In this document: piece by piece, positions 7,259 through 16,635 of the stretch | Layout of the letters: the number at the start of each line of letters is the position of its first letter | Numbering within the stretch: position 1 is the first letter of the stretch | Source of the DNA: Gordonia rubripertincta | GTDB taxonomy: Bacteria > Actinomycetota > Actinomycetes > Mycobacteriales > Mycobacteriaceae | NCBI RefSeq assembly: GCF_038024875.1 | Contig: NZ_CP136136.1 | Coordinates: 2,666,001-2,730,000, forward strand | Length of the DNA stretch: 64,000 nucleotides | Direction of reading: 5' to 3' | Made by a program: the position numbers and the translations under genes | Notes under the pieces: model-generated | Told to the model about the DNA's origin: nothing | The model's input: only the letters and a program-made list of their open reading frames with translations | Database searches by the model: none

Positions 7259-9808
7259 ATGAACAGCTCTTCTTCTGCCCCTCTCCTCGCCGGTCGCACG
7301 TCTTCCTCCTCCTCGGGGACGGCTGCCGCCGACGACCGTGCCGCCCGCCTGCTCGAGGGCCTCAACCCGCAGCAGCGCGCCGCGGTGCTCCACGCGGGCG
7401 CGCCCCTGCTGATCGTCGCCGGCGCGGGTTCGGGCAAGACCTCGGTCCTGACCCGCCGCATCGCCTACCTGCTGGCGGCCCGCGACGTGACGCCCGGGCA
7501 GATCCTGGCCATCACCTTCACCAACAAGGCCGCCGCCGAGATGCGCGAGCGCGTCATCGACCTGGTCGGGCCGCGGGCCGCCTACATGTGGGTCTCGACC
7601 TTCCACTCGACGTGCGTCCGCATCCTGCGGGCGCAGTCGGGCCTGCTGGAGGGGATGAACTCCAACTTCTCCATCTACGACGCCGACGACTCGAAGCGGT
7701 TGCTGGGCATGATCATCCGCGACCTCGACCTGGACCCGAAGAAGTTCAGTCCGCGCGGCGTCTCGGTGGCCATCTCGAACTTCAAGAACGAGCTGATCTC
7801 GCCCGACGCGGCCGCGGCCGCGGCCAACGAGGACGACTTCACCGCGGCGACGATCGCGAAGATCTTCGCCGAGTACCAGCGCCGGCTGCGGGCGGCCAAC
7901 GCCTTCGACTTCGACGACCTGATCGGCGAGACCGTCGCGCTGCTGCACCGTCACCCGCAGGTCGCCGAGTACTATCGGCGCCGTTTCCGGCACGTCCTCG
8001 TCGACGAGTACCAGGACACCAACCACGCCCAGTACGTCCTCATCCGCGAACTGGTGGGGGAGCACACCACCGCGAGCGGCCTCGAACCCTCCGAACTGTG
8101 CGTCGTCGGTGACGCCGATCAGTCGATCTACGCCTTCCGCGGCGCCACCATCCGCAACATCGAAGAGTTCGAGCGCGACTTCACGAACGCCGAAACAGTT
8201 CTGCTCGAACAGAACTACCGCTCGACGCAGACGATCCTGTCGGCCGCCAACGCGGTCATCGCGCGCAACACCGGCCGTCGCGAGAAGAAGCTCTGGACCG
8301 ACTCCGGCGACGGCGAGCTCATCGTCGGCTACGTCGCCGACTCCGATCGCGAGGAGTCGACGTTCATCGCCAAGGAGATCGAGGAACTCACCGACTACTC
8401 GATCGGCGGGTCATCGAGCTACAAGTACTCCGACATCGCGGTCTTCTACCGCACCAACACCGGCTCCCGTGCGATCGAGGAGGTGTTCGTCCGCCACGGC
8501 ATCCCGTACAAGGTGGTCGGCGGCACCAAATTCTATGAGCGCAAAGAAGTCCGGGACGTGGTCGCCTATCTCCGGGTGGTGGCCAACCCCGACGACTCGG
8601 TGAGCCTGCGGCGCATCCTCAACACCCCCCGACGCGGAATCGGCGATCGCGCCGAGGCCTGTGTCGCCGTGCATTCGGAGAACACCGGCCGCAGCTTCTA
8701 CGAGTCGCTCGTCGACGCCGCCGAGGGCAAGGTCGCGCTGCTGAACACACGCGCGGTCAAGCAGATCGGCGGCTTCGTCGAACTCATCGAGGGTCTGCGC
8801 GCCGACTTCCTCACGCACTTCGGCGAATCCGACACCGACGACGCCGACACCGCCTTCCTCGACGCCACCGAGGAGTCCGCCGACATCGGTGAACTCGTCG
8901 ACGCGATCGTCGAACGCACCGGTTACCGGTCCGAGTTGGAGGCGTCGAACGATCCCCAGGACGGCGCCCGGCTCGACAACATCAACGAACTCGTCGCCGT
9001 CGCACGGGAGTTCAGCGCCGATGCCGCCCAGGTCGATCTGGAGGCGGACGATGATCCGTCCGGCGCCGGGAGCGGAGCGAGCGGGCCGAATTCCGACGCA
9101 GCCGAGGTGGACCGCGAGGGTGAGCCCGAACCCGGTTCTCTCGCAGCATTTCTCGAGCGGGTCTCGCTGGTCGCCGATGCCGACCAGGTGCCCGACGAAG
9201 GAGACGGCGTCGTCACGATGATGACGCTGCACACCGCGAAGGGCCTGGAGTTCCCGGTCGTGTTCGTGACCGGTTGGGAGGACGGGCATTTCCCGCACAT
9301 GCGTGCACTCGGTGACCCGAACGAACTGAGTGAGGAACGCCGCCTCGCCTACGTGGGCATCACCCGCGCCAAGCAGCGCCTGTACCTGACCCGATCGGTG
9401 ACCCGTGCATCATGGGGGCAGCCGGTGTCGAATCCGGAATCCCGCTTCCTGCAGGAGATCCCGCAGCACCTGATCGACTGGCGGCGCACCGAGCCGCGTC
9501 GTTCGGCACGTGGCTTCGGCGGATCGTCGGGCGGCGTGTTCGGTCGCGACGGCTCGTTCTCGGGCAGTGGCGGCGGTTCGTCGTTCGGTCGCGGCCGGTC
9601 GTCGTACTCCTCCGACCCGGCCCGCGGACGCAACAAGCAGGTCCACCTCGACATCGGCGACCGGCACAACCATCCCAAGTACGGCATGGGCAAAGTCGTG
9701 GCCAAGGAGGGCAGTGGCGCCACCGAACGCGTCACCATCGACTACGGCGGCAGTGCCGGACGCGTCACCTTGCTGACCGCGGGTGGCATCCCGGGAGAAA
9801 AGCTCTGA
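7259..9808 (+). CDS. pcrA: ATP-dependent DNA helicase UvrD/PcrA (superfamily 1A)
   Basis: A 3'-5' DNA helicase acting in repair and in removal of blocked complexes. All SF1A motifs are visible: a Q-motif LNPQQRAAV, Walker A GAGSGKT near residue 56, TFTNKAA, Walker B VDEYQDTN near 248, GDADQSIYAFRGA near 286, QNYRSTQ near 322, TAKGLEFPVVFV near 660 and YVGITRAK. At the C-terminus a Ser/Gly-rich linker leads to a small Tudor-like fold (VHLDIGDRHNHPKYGMGKV), which in PcrA binds RNA polymerase. The length of 849 is slightly above M. tuberculosis UvrD1. An acidic insert near residues 595-625 is specific to this protein. No LexA box is visible upstream. Confidence 0.96.
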   Translation: MNSSSSAPLLAGRTSSSSSGTAAADDRAARLLEGLNPQQRAAVLHAGAPLLIVAGAGSGKTSVLTRRIAYLLAARDVTPGQILAITFTNKAAAEMRERVIDLVGPRAAYMWVSTFHSTCVRILRAQSGLLEGMNSNFSIYDADDSKRLLGMIIRDLDLDPKKFSPRGVSVAISNFKNELISPDAAAAAANEDDFTAATIAKIFAEYQRRLRAANAFDFDDLIGETVALLHRHPQVAEYYRRRFRHVLVDEYQDTNHAQYVLIRELVGEHTTASGLEPSELCVVGDADQSIYAFRGATIRNIEEFERDFTNAETVLLEQNYRSTQTILSAANAVIARNTGRREKKLWTDSGDGELIVGYVADSDREESTFIAKEIEELTDYSIGGSSSYKYSDIAVFYRTNTGSRAIEEVFVRHGIPYKVVGGTKFYERKEVRDVVAYLRVVANPDDSVSLRRILNTPRRGIGDRAEACVAVHSENTGRSFYESLVDAAEGKVALLNTRAVKQIGGFVELIEGLRADFLTHFGESDTDDADTAFLDATEESADIGELVDAIVERTGYRSELEASNDPQDGARLDNINELVAVAREFSADAAQVDLEADDDPSGAGSGASGPNSDAAEVDREGEPEPGSLAAFLERVSLVADADQVPDEGDGVVTMMTLHTAKGLEFPVVFVTGWEDGHFPHMRALGDPNELSEERRLAYVGITRAKQRLYLTRSVTRASWGQPVSNPESRFLQEIPQHLIDWRRTEPRRSARGFGGSSGGVFGRDGSFSGSGGGSSFGRGRSSYSSDPARGRNKQVHLDIGDRHNHPKYGMGKVVAKEGSGATERVTIDYGGSAGRVTLLTAGGIPGEKL

Positions 9809-9811
9809 GCA

Positions 9812-9868
9812 GCACGATCACGTTGCGTTTGGTCCCGCATGCCGGGACAGATCGCAATGTGATCGTGC
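9812..9868. terminator. Composite palindrome between convergent pcrA and the M23 gene, probable bidirectional terminator
   Basis: The outer arms GCACGATCACGTTGCG (9812-9827) and CGCAATGTGATCGTGC (9853-9868) pair with one mismatch. Nested inside, GTCCCG (9832-9837) pairs with CGGGAC (9843-9848) around CATGC. The result is a long hairpin with a small internal loop. It starts four bases after the pcrA stop and lies between convergent genes, which fits a terminator. There is no T-run, so it may instead be a mobile palindromic repeat unit. Confidence 0.6.
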
Positions 9869-9934
9869 CGGCAGTGATTTCAGGGAACGAGGGGGCGTGA
9901 GCGCGTCGTACGCCTCAGAGGGCGGAGAGAGGAT

Positions 9935-11083
9935 CTAGCCGGTGTAGCCGGAGAGCTTGACGCCCTTGGCGGCGAGCCACGGCACCGGATCGATCTTGGT
10001 GTTGCCGTCCTTCCACACCTCGAAGTGGAGGTGCGGGCCGAACGAGAAGCCCTCGTTGCCGACGAGTGCGATGACGTCGCCGGCGGTGACCTTCTGTCCC
10101 GCGCTGACGAGGACGCCCGACGAGGACATGTGGCCGTACATGGTCACCGTGCCGTCGTCGGCGCGGATCTGGACCCAGTGGCCGTAACCGGAGGCCGGTT
10201 CGGCCTTGATGACGACGCCGTCGGTCGCCGCGTGGATCGGGGTACCGAGCGGGGCGGCCATGTCGATGCCGCCGTGCATGGTGCCCCAGCGCATCGCGAA
10301 GGCGGAGGTGAAGTCGTACTTGCCGAGCGGGATCGGCGAGGTGAAGAGTGGGCGACGGGCCAGGGCCTCGCGCTGCGCCTCGTCGGCGGCCATCTTGGCG
10401 CCGACGCCGAGCTGGTCGGTGAAGACGTTCATCTGGTCGGTGACCGGCGACGCGGTGGCCACTCCCGGACCGAGGTCGACGGGGGCCGTGGCGTCGTTGA
10501 CGGCTGCGGCGGTCGTGGTGGCGGTCGTGGTCGACGCGTCGTCGGTGGCACCCACCTGGGAGACCGCGGCAACGGCTGCGCCGGCCGCCATGGCGATCAG
10601 GGCGGCGCGCCCACCCTTGAGGGCGTTCGGCGGGGCCGCGATGCGGTGCTTGCCGCCACGACGGACGCGCTGGCCGGCCGGATTGGTGCGGAACGGACGG
10701 AGGTCGGAGTCGGACTCGTTCTCGTCGTCGATGAGAATGTCGAGCTCGGCGCCCTCGACGTCGAACGGCTCGTCGTGTTCGTACTGATCGAACTCGTGCT
10801 CGGGGATCAGGATGTCCTGGGTGATCTCCGAGTGGGTCGGGCGGTAGTAGCCCTTCCAGGACGAGGGGGTCCAGGTGGTCTCTTCGGACGGTGTCCGGGT
10901 GGTGGAAGCAGACGAGCGGGGGGCTTCGTAGCCGAAGTCGTAATCGCTGAGGTCGTAGTCCGTGTCGTCGTCGACGAAGGGGATGATGGTGGTCATCTCC
11001 TCTGCTGTGAGGTCGTCGACCAACCCGCCCGATCGGACGCGGCTCGATCCGCGTGAGACTCCGGGTCCCGCCAAATCGTCCAC
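9935..11083 (-). CDS. M23 family metallopeptidase, probable peptidoglycan endopeptidase
   Basis: A 382-residue membrane-anchored cell-wall hydrolase. The first ~155 residues are acidic and Tyr/Asp-rich (TDYDLSDYDFGYE) and should be cytoplasmic. One membrane segment follows (about 158-178, AALIAMAAGAAVAAVSQVG), then a linker and a C-terminal LytM domain (about 255-375). Zinc ligands are visible as HGGIDMA (about 270) and HLHFEV (about 354), with MYGHM between. It corresponds to Rv0950c, which also sits between uvrD1 and sucC. The start is uncertain: GTG at 11083 has GAAGAG upstream, while ATG at 10996 has GAGGAG touching the start codon. The acidic cytoplasmic tail is unusual and may serve regulation or protein contacts. 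Confidence 0.85.
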   Translation of the reverse strand: MDDLAGPGVSRGSSRVRSGGLVDDLTAEEMTTIIPFVDDDTDYDLSDYDFGYEAPRSSASTTRTPSEETTWTPSSWKGYYRPTHSEITQDILIPEHEFDQYEHDEPFDVEGAELDILIDDENESDSDLRPFRTNPAGQRVRRGGKHRIAAPPNALKGGRAALIAMAAGAAVAAVSQVGATDDASTTTATTTAAAVNDATAPVDLGPGVATASPVTDQMNVFTDQLGVGAKMAADEAQREALARRPLFTSPIPLGKYDFTSAFAMRWGTMHGGIDMAAPLGTPIHAATDGVVIKAEPASGYGHWVQIRADDGTVTMYGHMSSSGVLVSAGQKVTAGDVIALVGNEGFSFGPHLHFEVWKDGNTKIDPVPWLAAKGVKLSGYTG

Positions 11084-11529
11084 CTCATCTCTTCGCTACC
11101 GCGGATCCGACGTAATGTCCGTAATCCTTCTGTGACCAACTCTGAGAGCCGACGGTAACGAAATGATTGCGGCAAGTCCAACCGTAGAAAGCCGCTAATC
11201 GGAAATTTGTGAGCTGAGTCACAAGATATTTCCAACTTCGTCAAACCGTCGAATCTTGGGTTTGCCGACCTGGATGCGTGGCTTCCCCGGGTTTGTCGCC
11301 GCGATCGATTCAACACCCCGGGCCGCGGGCGTGTCCGGCCGGGTCCGGCGTTCGACGAATCTGCCAGGTGAGAGGTATCGAGACGTACTCGGGAGTAGGT
11401 TCGTACCGAGCGAGTGATCTGTCGCACATGGGCAGGGTGCGCGCGAAGGGGCGACAAAGGACGGGTTTAAAGTCCGATATGGCCCGCGTTACACCCTTAG
11501 GCGGGCAAATCTACGAGATGGTGAGCTGA
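11084..11529. other. 446-bp divergent intergenic region between the M23 gene and sucC
   Basis: No credible gene is seen here. The region must hold promoters for both neighbours. It contains a perfect CRP-type palindrome (11208-11223) embedded in a larger stem in which GGAAAT (11201-11206) pairs with ATTTCC (11228-11233). On the sucC side, GGTGAG precedes the ATG at the usual distance. On the M23 side the untranslated leader could exceed 100 bases and includes several short stems, but I could not match it to a known riboswitch. Confidence 0.55.
11207..11224. promoter_or_regulatory. CRP/GlxR-type cAMP receptor protein binding site
   Basis: TTGTGAGCTGAGTCACAA is a perfect TGTGA-N6-TCACA palindrome extended by one base pair. 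This is the binding consensus of Crp in mycobacteria and GlxR in corynebacteria. It lies about 320 bp before sucC and about 125-210 bp before the M23 gene, so either could be the target. Crp-family control of cell-wall hydrolase and TCA-cycle genes is known in this order. Confidence 0.7.
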
Positions 11530-12693
<1,164 letters not shown>

Positions 12694-12707
12694 GGGAGCC
12701 ACGGAAA

Positions 12708-13610
12708 ATGTCGATCTTTCTGAACAAGGACAACAAGGTCATCGTCCAGGGCATCACCGGTGGTGAGGGCACCAAGCACACCGCCCTGATGCTCAAGGCC
12801 GGCACCAACGTCGTCGGCGGCGTGAACGCGCGCAAGGCCGGCACCACGGTGTCGCATGTCGACGCCGACGGCAACAATGTCGAACTGCCGGTGTTCGCCT
12901 CCGTCGAAGAGGCCATGAAGGAGACCGGGGCCGACACCTCGATCGCCTTCGTGCCGCCGAAGTTCTCCAAGGACGCCATCATCGAGGCGATCGACGCGGA
13001 GATCCCGCTGCTGGTCGTCATCACCGAGGGCATCCCGGTGCAGGACAGCGCCTATGCGTGGGCCTACAACGTGGAGAAGGGCGCCAAGACCCGCATCATC
13101 GGTCCCAACTGCCCCGGCATCATCACCCCGGGTGAGGCTCTGGTCGGCATCACGCCGAACAACATCACCGGCAAGGGCCCGATCGGTCTGGTCTCCAAGT
13201 CGGGCACCCTGACCTACCAGATGATGTACGAGCTGCGCGACCTCGGCTTCTCGACCGCCATCGGCATCGGCGGCGACCCGGTCATCGGCACCACCCACAT
13301 CGACGCCATCGAGGCGTTCGAGAAGGACCCCGAGACCAAGCTGATCGTGATGATCGGTGAGATCGGTGGCGACGCCGAGGAGCGGGCCGCCGACTACATC
13401 AAGGCCAACGTCTCCAAGCCGGTCGTCGGCTACGTCGCGGGCTTCACCGCGCCGGAGGGCAAGACCATGGGTCACGCCGGTGCGATCGTGTCCGGTAGCT
13501 CCGGCACCGCGCAGGCCAAGAAGGAGGCCCTCGAGGCCGCAGGCGTGAAGGTCGGCAAGACGCCGTCCGAGACCGCGGCGCTGGCACGGGAGCTCTACGA
13601 GGCTCTCTGA
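12708..13610 (+). CDS. sucD: Succinyl-CoA synthetase, alpha subunit
   Basis: This is the CoA-binding, phospho-histidine subunit of succinyl-CoA synthetase. It has 300 residues, standard length. The N-terminal Rossmann CoA-binding domain has VQGITGGEGTKHTALML. IGPNCPGIITPGE is the central signature, and GHAGAIVSGSSGTAQAK carries the catalytic His (about residue 255) that is phosphorylated. The ribosome site AAGGGAG precedes the ATG. The gene directly follows sucC and is followed by a rho-independent terminator, so the transcript is probably bicistronic. Confidence 0.98.
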   Translation: MSIFLNKDNKVIVQGITGGEGTKHTALMLKAGTNVVGGVNARKAGTTVSHVDADGNNVELPVFASVEEAMKETGADTSIAFVPPKFSKDAIIEAIDAEIPLLVVITEGIPVQDSAYAWAYNVEKGAKTRIIGPNCPGIITPGEALVGITPNNITGKGPIGLVSKSGTLTYQMMYELRDLGFSTAIGIGGDPVIGTTHIDAIEAFEKDPETKLIVMIGEIGGDAEERAADYIKANVSKPVVGYVAGFTAPEGKTMGHAGAIVSGSSGTAQAKKEALEAAGVKVGKTPSETAALARELYEAL

Positions 13611-13630
13611 GTCGTCCCTCGACACCGAGA

Positions 13631-13663
13631 AAACCCGAGCGGGATCGTCCGCTCGGGTTTTTT
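13631..13663 (+). terminator. Rho-independent terminator of sucCD
   Basis: AAACCCGAGCGG (13631-13642) pairs perfectly with CCGCTCGGGTTT (13649-13660) around a six-base loop, followed by more T residues. It begins 20 bp after the sucD stop. It is the clearest intrinsic terminator in the window. The A-run on its 5' side means it could also stop the convergent transcript. Confidence 0.92.
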
Positions 13664-13688
13664 CGTGCGCTCGGTGTTCCGGGTGCGC

Positions 13689-14730
13689 CTACTCGCAGGC
13701 GACCCCGTCACCGTCGCGGTCGAGCTTGGCGCGGTAGCCGGGCTGACCCGCGTACAGAGGGGCGGCGCCGGCCGCGCGTGCCGCCGAACAGTTGGCGTAG
13801 TACGCCGAGGACGGCGCGTCCACCGGCGGCGTCGTCTCGGCCGGCGGGGCGTAGAGCCGCGGCGGCGTGTAGGTCGTCTCGGGGACCGGGGTCGCCGTGG
13901 AGGTACGTGTCTCGGTGCGCTCGGTGGTCGTCGGTGCCGCCGCGGTGGCGCCGCACGAGGTCAGGACGCGGGTGATCGCGTCCTTCTCCGCCTGGGTCAC
14001 CCCAGAGCCGGTAGGCGGCCTTCACATCCACCTGACGGGACACGTAGGTGCACCGGTAGTCCTTGTTCGGCGGCAGCCAGGTCGCGGCGTCGCCGGCTCC
14101 CTTCTTCTGGTTGGTCGGCCCGTCGACGGCCTGCAGGTTGCGCGGATCGTTGGCGAAGTCGATGCGCTGCTGCGGTGAGAGTTGCTGCGCACCCTTCTGC
14201 CACGCGTCCGAGAGCGCGACGACGTGATCGATCTGGACCGCCGCGGACGTCCCCTGGCCGCGGACGAACCGGATCGTCGTGCCGGTGTACGGATCGTCGA
14301 GCGTGCCCGACAGGACGGCGCAACCGTTGGAGCCCGGCTTGAGGGTGATGTCGGTCAGGTCGCGACGCAGGATGTCGTTGCGGGTGTCGCAGCCGTTGTG
14401 TCCGCCGTCGACGGTGACGTCGTCGGACCAGGCCTGGCCGAACAGGTCGCGGTCGTATCCGGTCTTGGGTGCGCGTCCCTTCACAGCCAGGGTGTTCAAA
14501 GTCTTCAGGGCGTTGTCCGCACCCGGTGCCGAGGCCACCGTGATCACGGGCGATGCGGTGGGCAGCGGCGCCTCGGTGGTCGCCGTGACGGCCGAGGTGG
14601 TCTCCGGTGCCGGTGGCGCGGCCGCGGTCTGCTGGCCGATGCCGCAGCCGGCGGCGGCGAGTGTGAACACAGCGACGGGGGCCGCGAGCAGCCATCGGGA
14701 CTCCGGGTGCGCGCGCGGGGGAACTGGCAT
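13689..14730 (-). pseudogene. HNH (DUF1524/GmrSD-type) nuclease lipoprotein with excalibur domain, frameshifted
   Basis: The 5' part encodes a lipoprotein signal (FTLAAAGC, Cys29), a Thr/Pro linker and an HNH-like DUF1524 domain with DHVVALSDAWQKGA and a TNQKKGAGDAATWLPP segment. After AAYRLW the frame is lost. The adjacent frame continues with VTQAEKDAITRVLTSC, a Thr-rich linker, and a complete excalibur calcium-binding domain ending DRDGDGVACE. Deleting one G of the GGGG at 14000-14003 (minus strand CTGGGGTG) joins the two exactly, giving about 346 residues, the normal architecture of secreted nucleases in this order. Either the gene is inactivated or the base is a sequence error. Confidence 0.85.
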
Positions 14731-14881
14731 CGTCGAGCAAACCTCTCATAGGACTGATCATCATCATCATGACGCGCACATGTCTCGACGAGCCTCGAGG
14801 TCCATATCGACGCAGAACCGGGGCTGTTACATGGCACTCGACGTGACACGATTGCGACGGTCCGCGCCGATGCCCGCGTGC

Positions 14882-14887
14882 GATAAT
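14882..14887 (+). promoter_or_regulatory. -10 box of a probable leaderless promoter for the repeat protein
   Basis: GATAAT lies six bases before the GTG at 14894. No Shine-Dalgarno sequence precedes that GTG, so a leaderless transcript explains the start best. A convincing -35 box at the right distance is not visible. Confidence 0.4.
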
Positions 14888-14893
14888 TCGTCG

Positions 14894-15604
14894 GTGAACC
14901 CAGAGCCGCGGCGCGGCGCGACAGCCCAATTGATGAGGGAGTCGCTGCATTTCGCCGGCGTCGTCGTCGACGTCGCTGAGCGACTGCCCGTCGCGGGCGG
15001 GATCATCGGCGCGGCACGCACCAGGGCGCAGCGGCTCGTCGACGACACCGGCGTGTGGATCGCCACGACGACTCGGATCATTCTCGGCGCGGTCGTCCGC
15101 GAGGTCGTGCGCGTCCTCACCGAGGAGGTCGATCTGACCGATCTCGTGTTGCGCAACGTCGATCTGCACCGGCTCATCGCCGAGGTCCTCGCGGTCATCG
15201 ACCTCGACGCGGTGATCGAGACGGTCGACCTCGATCGTGCTGTGGCGCAGGTGGATCTGATGAAGGCCATCGACCTGGTGGATCTCGATGCGGTGGCGAC
15301 CAAGATCGACCTGGACTCGATCGCGACGCGGATCGACATCGACGCGATCGCAGCGCGGATCGACATCGACGCGATCCTCGACCGTGTCGACCTCGTCGCA
15401 CTGGCCGAGGAGATCATCGACGGCGTCGACCTTCCCGACATCATCCGGGAGGCCAGCACCTCGGTCACCGCCGACGTGATGACCGATGTCCGGAGTACCA
15501 GCGAGCGTGCCGACGACGCGGTCGCCAACGCGGTCAATCGATTCCTACGTCGACGCGCCGCCGAGGTCGCCGACGAGCCCGGGCGGGACGGTGCAGGCGG
15601 ATGA
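14894..15604 (+). CDS. Nonapeptide-repeat helical protein, partner of the RDD membrane protein
   Basis: A 236-residue protein. The first ~80 residues include an amphipathic part (HFAGVVVDVAERLPVAGGII). From about residue 100 to 175 there is a near-perfect run of nine-residue units: examples are DLDAVATKI, DLDSIATRI, DIDAIAARI and DIDAILDRV. The Asp pair and the Ile/Leu/Val positions recur every nine residues, which would give a regular superhelix or an amphipathic rod. The tail is charged. Its stop overlaps the start of the RDD gene (ATGA), so translation is coupled. Similar repeats are known to me next to or fused with RDD domains in actinobacteria, but the role is unknown. ATGs at 14831 and 14932 are alternative starts. 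Confidence 0.7.
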   Translation: MNPEPRRGATAQLMRESLHFAGVVVDVAERLPVAGGIIGAARTRAQRLVDDTGVWIATTTRIILGAVVREVVRVLTEEVDLTDLVLRNVDLHRLIAEVLAVIDLDAVIETVDLDRAVAQVDLMKAIDLVDLDAVATKIDLDSIATRIDIDAIAARIDIDAILDRVDLVALAEEIIDGVDLPDIIREASTSVTADVMTDVRSTSERADDAVANAVNRFLRRRAAEVADEPGRDGAGG

Positions 15605-16077
15605 CCGCAGGACCGAAACCCGACCACCCCGCGGTGAACCGGGCGCATGCCGTCCAGGACCGGGACAAGAACGCCGGGATCGTCAGTCGCGGCATCGGGG
15701 CCTTCCTCGACCTGCTCGTCGTCTGGATCATCCTGGGCGCGTGCTATCTCGGTCTCGCACTGATGAAGTTCGCAGTCACGGTCAGCGAGTTCCACTTCCC
15801 GCAACTCAACATCCTGTTCACCACAACAGGGTTCGTGATCACCTCGGTGTTCTACCTGTCCACGTGCTGGGAGGTGACCGGCCGCACTCTGGGCTCGGTC
15901 GTGATGGGACTGCGAGTGGTGAACAGCAAGGGCGTGCGTGTCCGGCCCGCCGTCGCCGTGCTACGGGCCCTGTTCTGCACCGTTTTCGCCATCGGTCTGG
16001 TGTGGGTTGCCGTCGATCGTCGGCGCCGCTCGGTCGCCGACATCGTCTTCCGCACCCGGGTCATCTACTCTCGCTGA
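15601..16077 (+). CDS. RDD family membrane protein
   Basis: A 158-residue protein. The motif RGIGAFLDLLVVWII carries the Arg and Asp that name the RDD family. Three hydrophobic segments follow (about 29-52, 65-90 and 113-135), with TGRTLGSVVMGLRVV between the second and third, another typical RDD feature. RDD proteins are small multi-pass proteins, a few of which are reported to be ion antiporters; most are uncharacterised. The gene overlaps its upstream partner by 4 bp, and its 3' end overlaps the convergent SRPBCC gene by 17 bp. Confidence 0.85.
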   Translation: MTAGPKPDHPAVNRAHAVQDRDKNAGIVSRGIGAFLDLLVVWIILGACYLGLALMKFAVTVSEFHFPQLNILFTTTGFVITSVFYLSTCWEVTGRTLGSVVMGLRVVNSKGVRVRPAVAVLRALFCTVFAIGLVWVAVDRRRRSVADIVFRTRVIYSR

Positions 16078-16525
16078 CCGCCTTCAGCTGGGCCAGGCCC
16101 TTCTCGAAGTCCTTGCCGAGCATCTTGTCGAAGAGTCCGAACAGTCCGCCGACCCGGCTGAACAGGGTCTGCTTGCCCACCATCACCCAGTTGACGCGGG
16201 TGAGCTCGCCCTGGGGGACGAGTTCGAAGGTGACCGTGTTGGTGGCTTTCATCGGCTTGTCGAAATCGAGCCGCACCTCGACCTCGCGCGGTGCGTCGAC
16301 TCGGGTGATCTCCATGGTGCCGCGCCCGGCCTTCCGGTTGCCGGACCACGCATACTTCGCGCCGACGCCGGACTCCGCGCCGGAGTAGATGCGATCCAGG
16401 TCGGGATCGACGCCCTCCCATGGTGACCAGTGGACCCACTGCCGAAAGTCGGTCAGGTACGGCAGGATCGCGGCGGGCGCGGCGTCGACGACGGTCGAGC
16501 GGGCGATGCGGAAGGTATCGGCCAT
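16061..16525 (-). CDS. SRPBCC (START-like) family protein
   Basis: A 154-residue single-domain protein with the polyketide-cyclase/START-like pattern: 'IARSTVVDAAPAAILPYLTD' at the N-terminus, then WSPWEG, a mid-domain VTFELVPQGELTRVNWVM, and a long C-terminal amphipathic helix (DKMLGKDFEKGLAQLKAV). Such proteins form a helix-grip cavity for hydrophobic ligands; the ligand is not predictable. GGAG in the leader (CCAGGAGTCACC) gives a normal ribosome site. It overlaps the convergent RDD gene by 17 bp at the 3' end, so antisense effects on both are possible. Confidence 0.85.
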   Translation of the reverse strand: MADTFRIARSTVVDAAPAAILPYLTDFRQWVHWSPWEGVDPDLDRIYSGAESGVGAKYAWSGNRKAGRGTMEITRVDAPREVEVRLDFDKPMKATNTVTFELVPQGELTRVNWVMVGKQTLFSRVGGLFGLFDKMLGKDFEKGLAQLKAVSESR

Positions 16526-16622
16526 GGTGACTCCTGGGAACGAGGTGGATGCTCGAAGAAGTATGACCCCGCTCGCGAGCCGAATTCATCGCTACTCGGC
16601 GAGGTCGTGATGCATGGGCGGA

Positions 16623-16628
16623 TACGGT
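16623..16628 (+). promoter_or_regulatory. -10 box of a probable leaderless promoter for accD3
   Basis: TACGGT is followed by GTGAGAC and then the ATG at 16636, exactly seven bases. The spacing fits transcription starting at the A of the start codon. No purine-rich ribosome site is present. Confidence 0.45.
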
Positions 16629-16635
16629 GTGAGAC

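Noticed and set aside
9898..9934. A small gene between pcrA and the M23 gene
   Set aside because: The available frames are shorter than 35 codons and overlap the palindrome; none has a ribosome site.
11084..11400. A c-di-AMP (ydaO-type) riboswitch upstream of the M23 gene
   Set aside because: Single pieces such as CCGGGG and CAGCTCAC are present but their order and spacing do not fit the consensus I know.
11278..11529. An 83-codon open frame before sucC
   Set aside because: It has no ribosome site or recognisable composition, and it would bury the sucC promoter and ribosome site.
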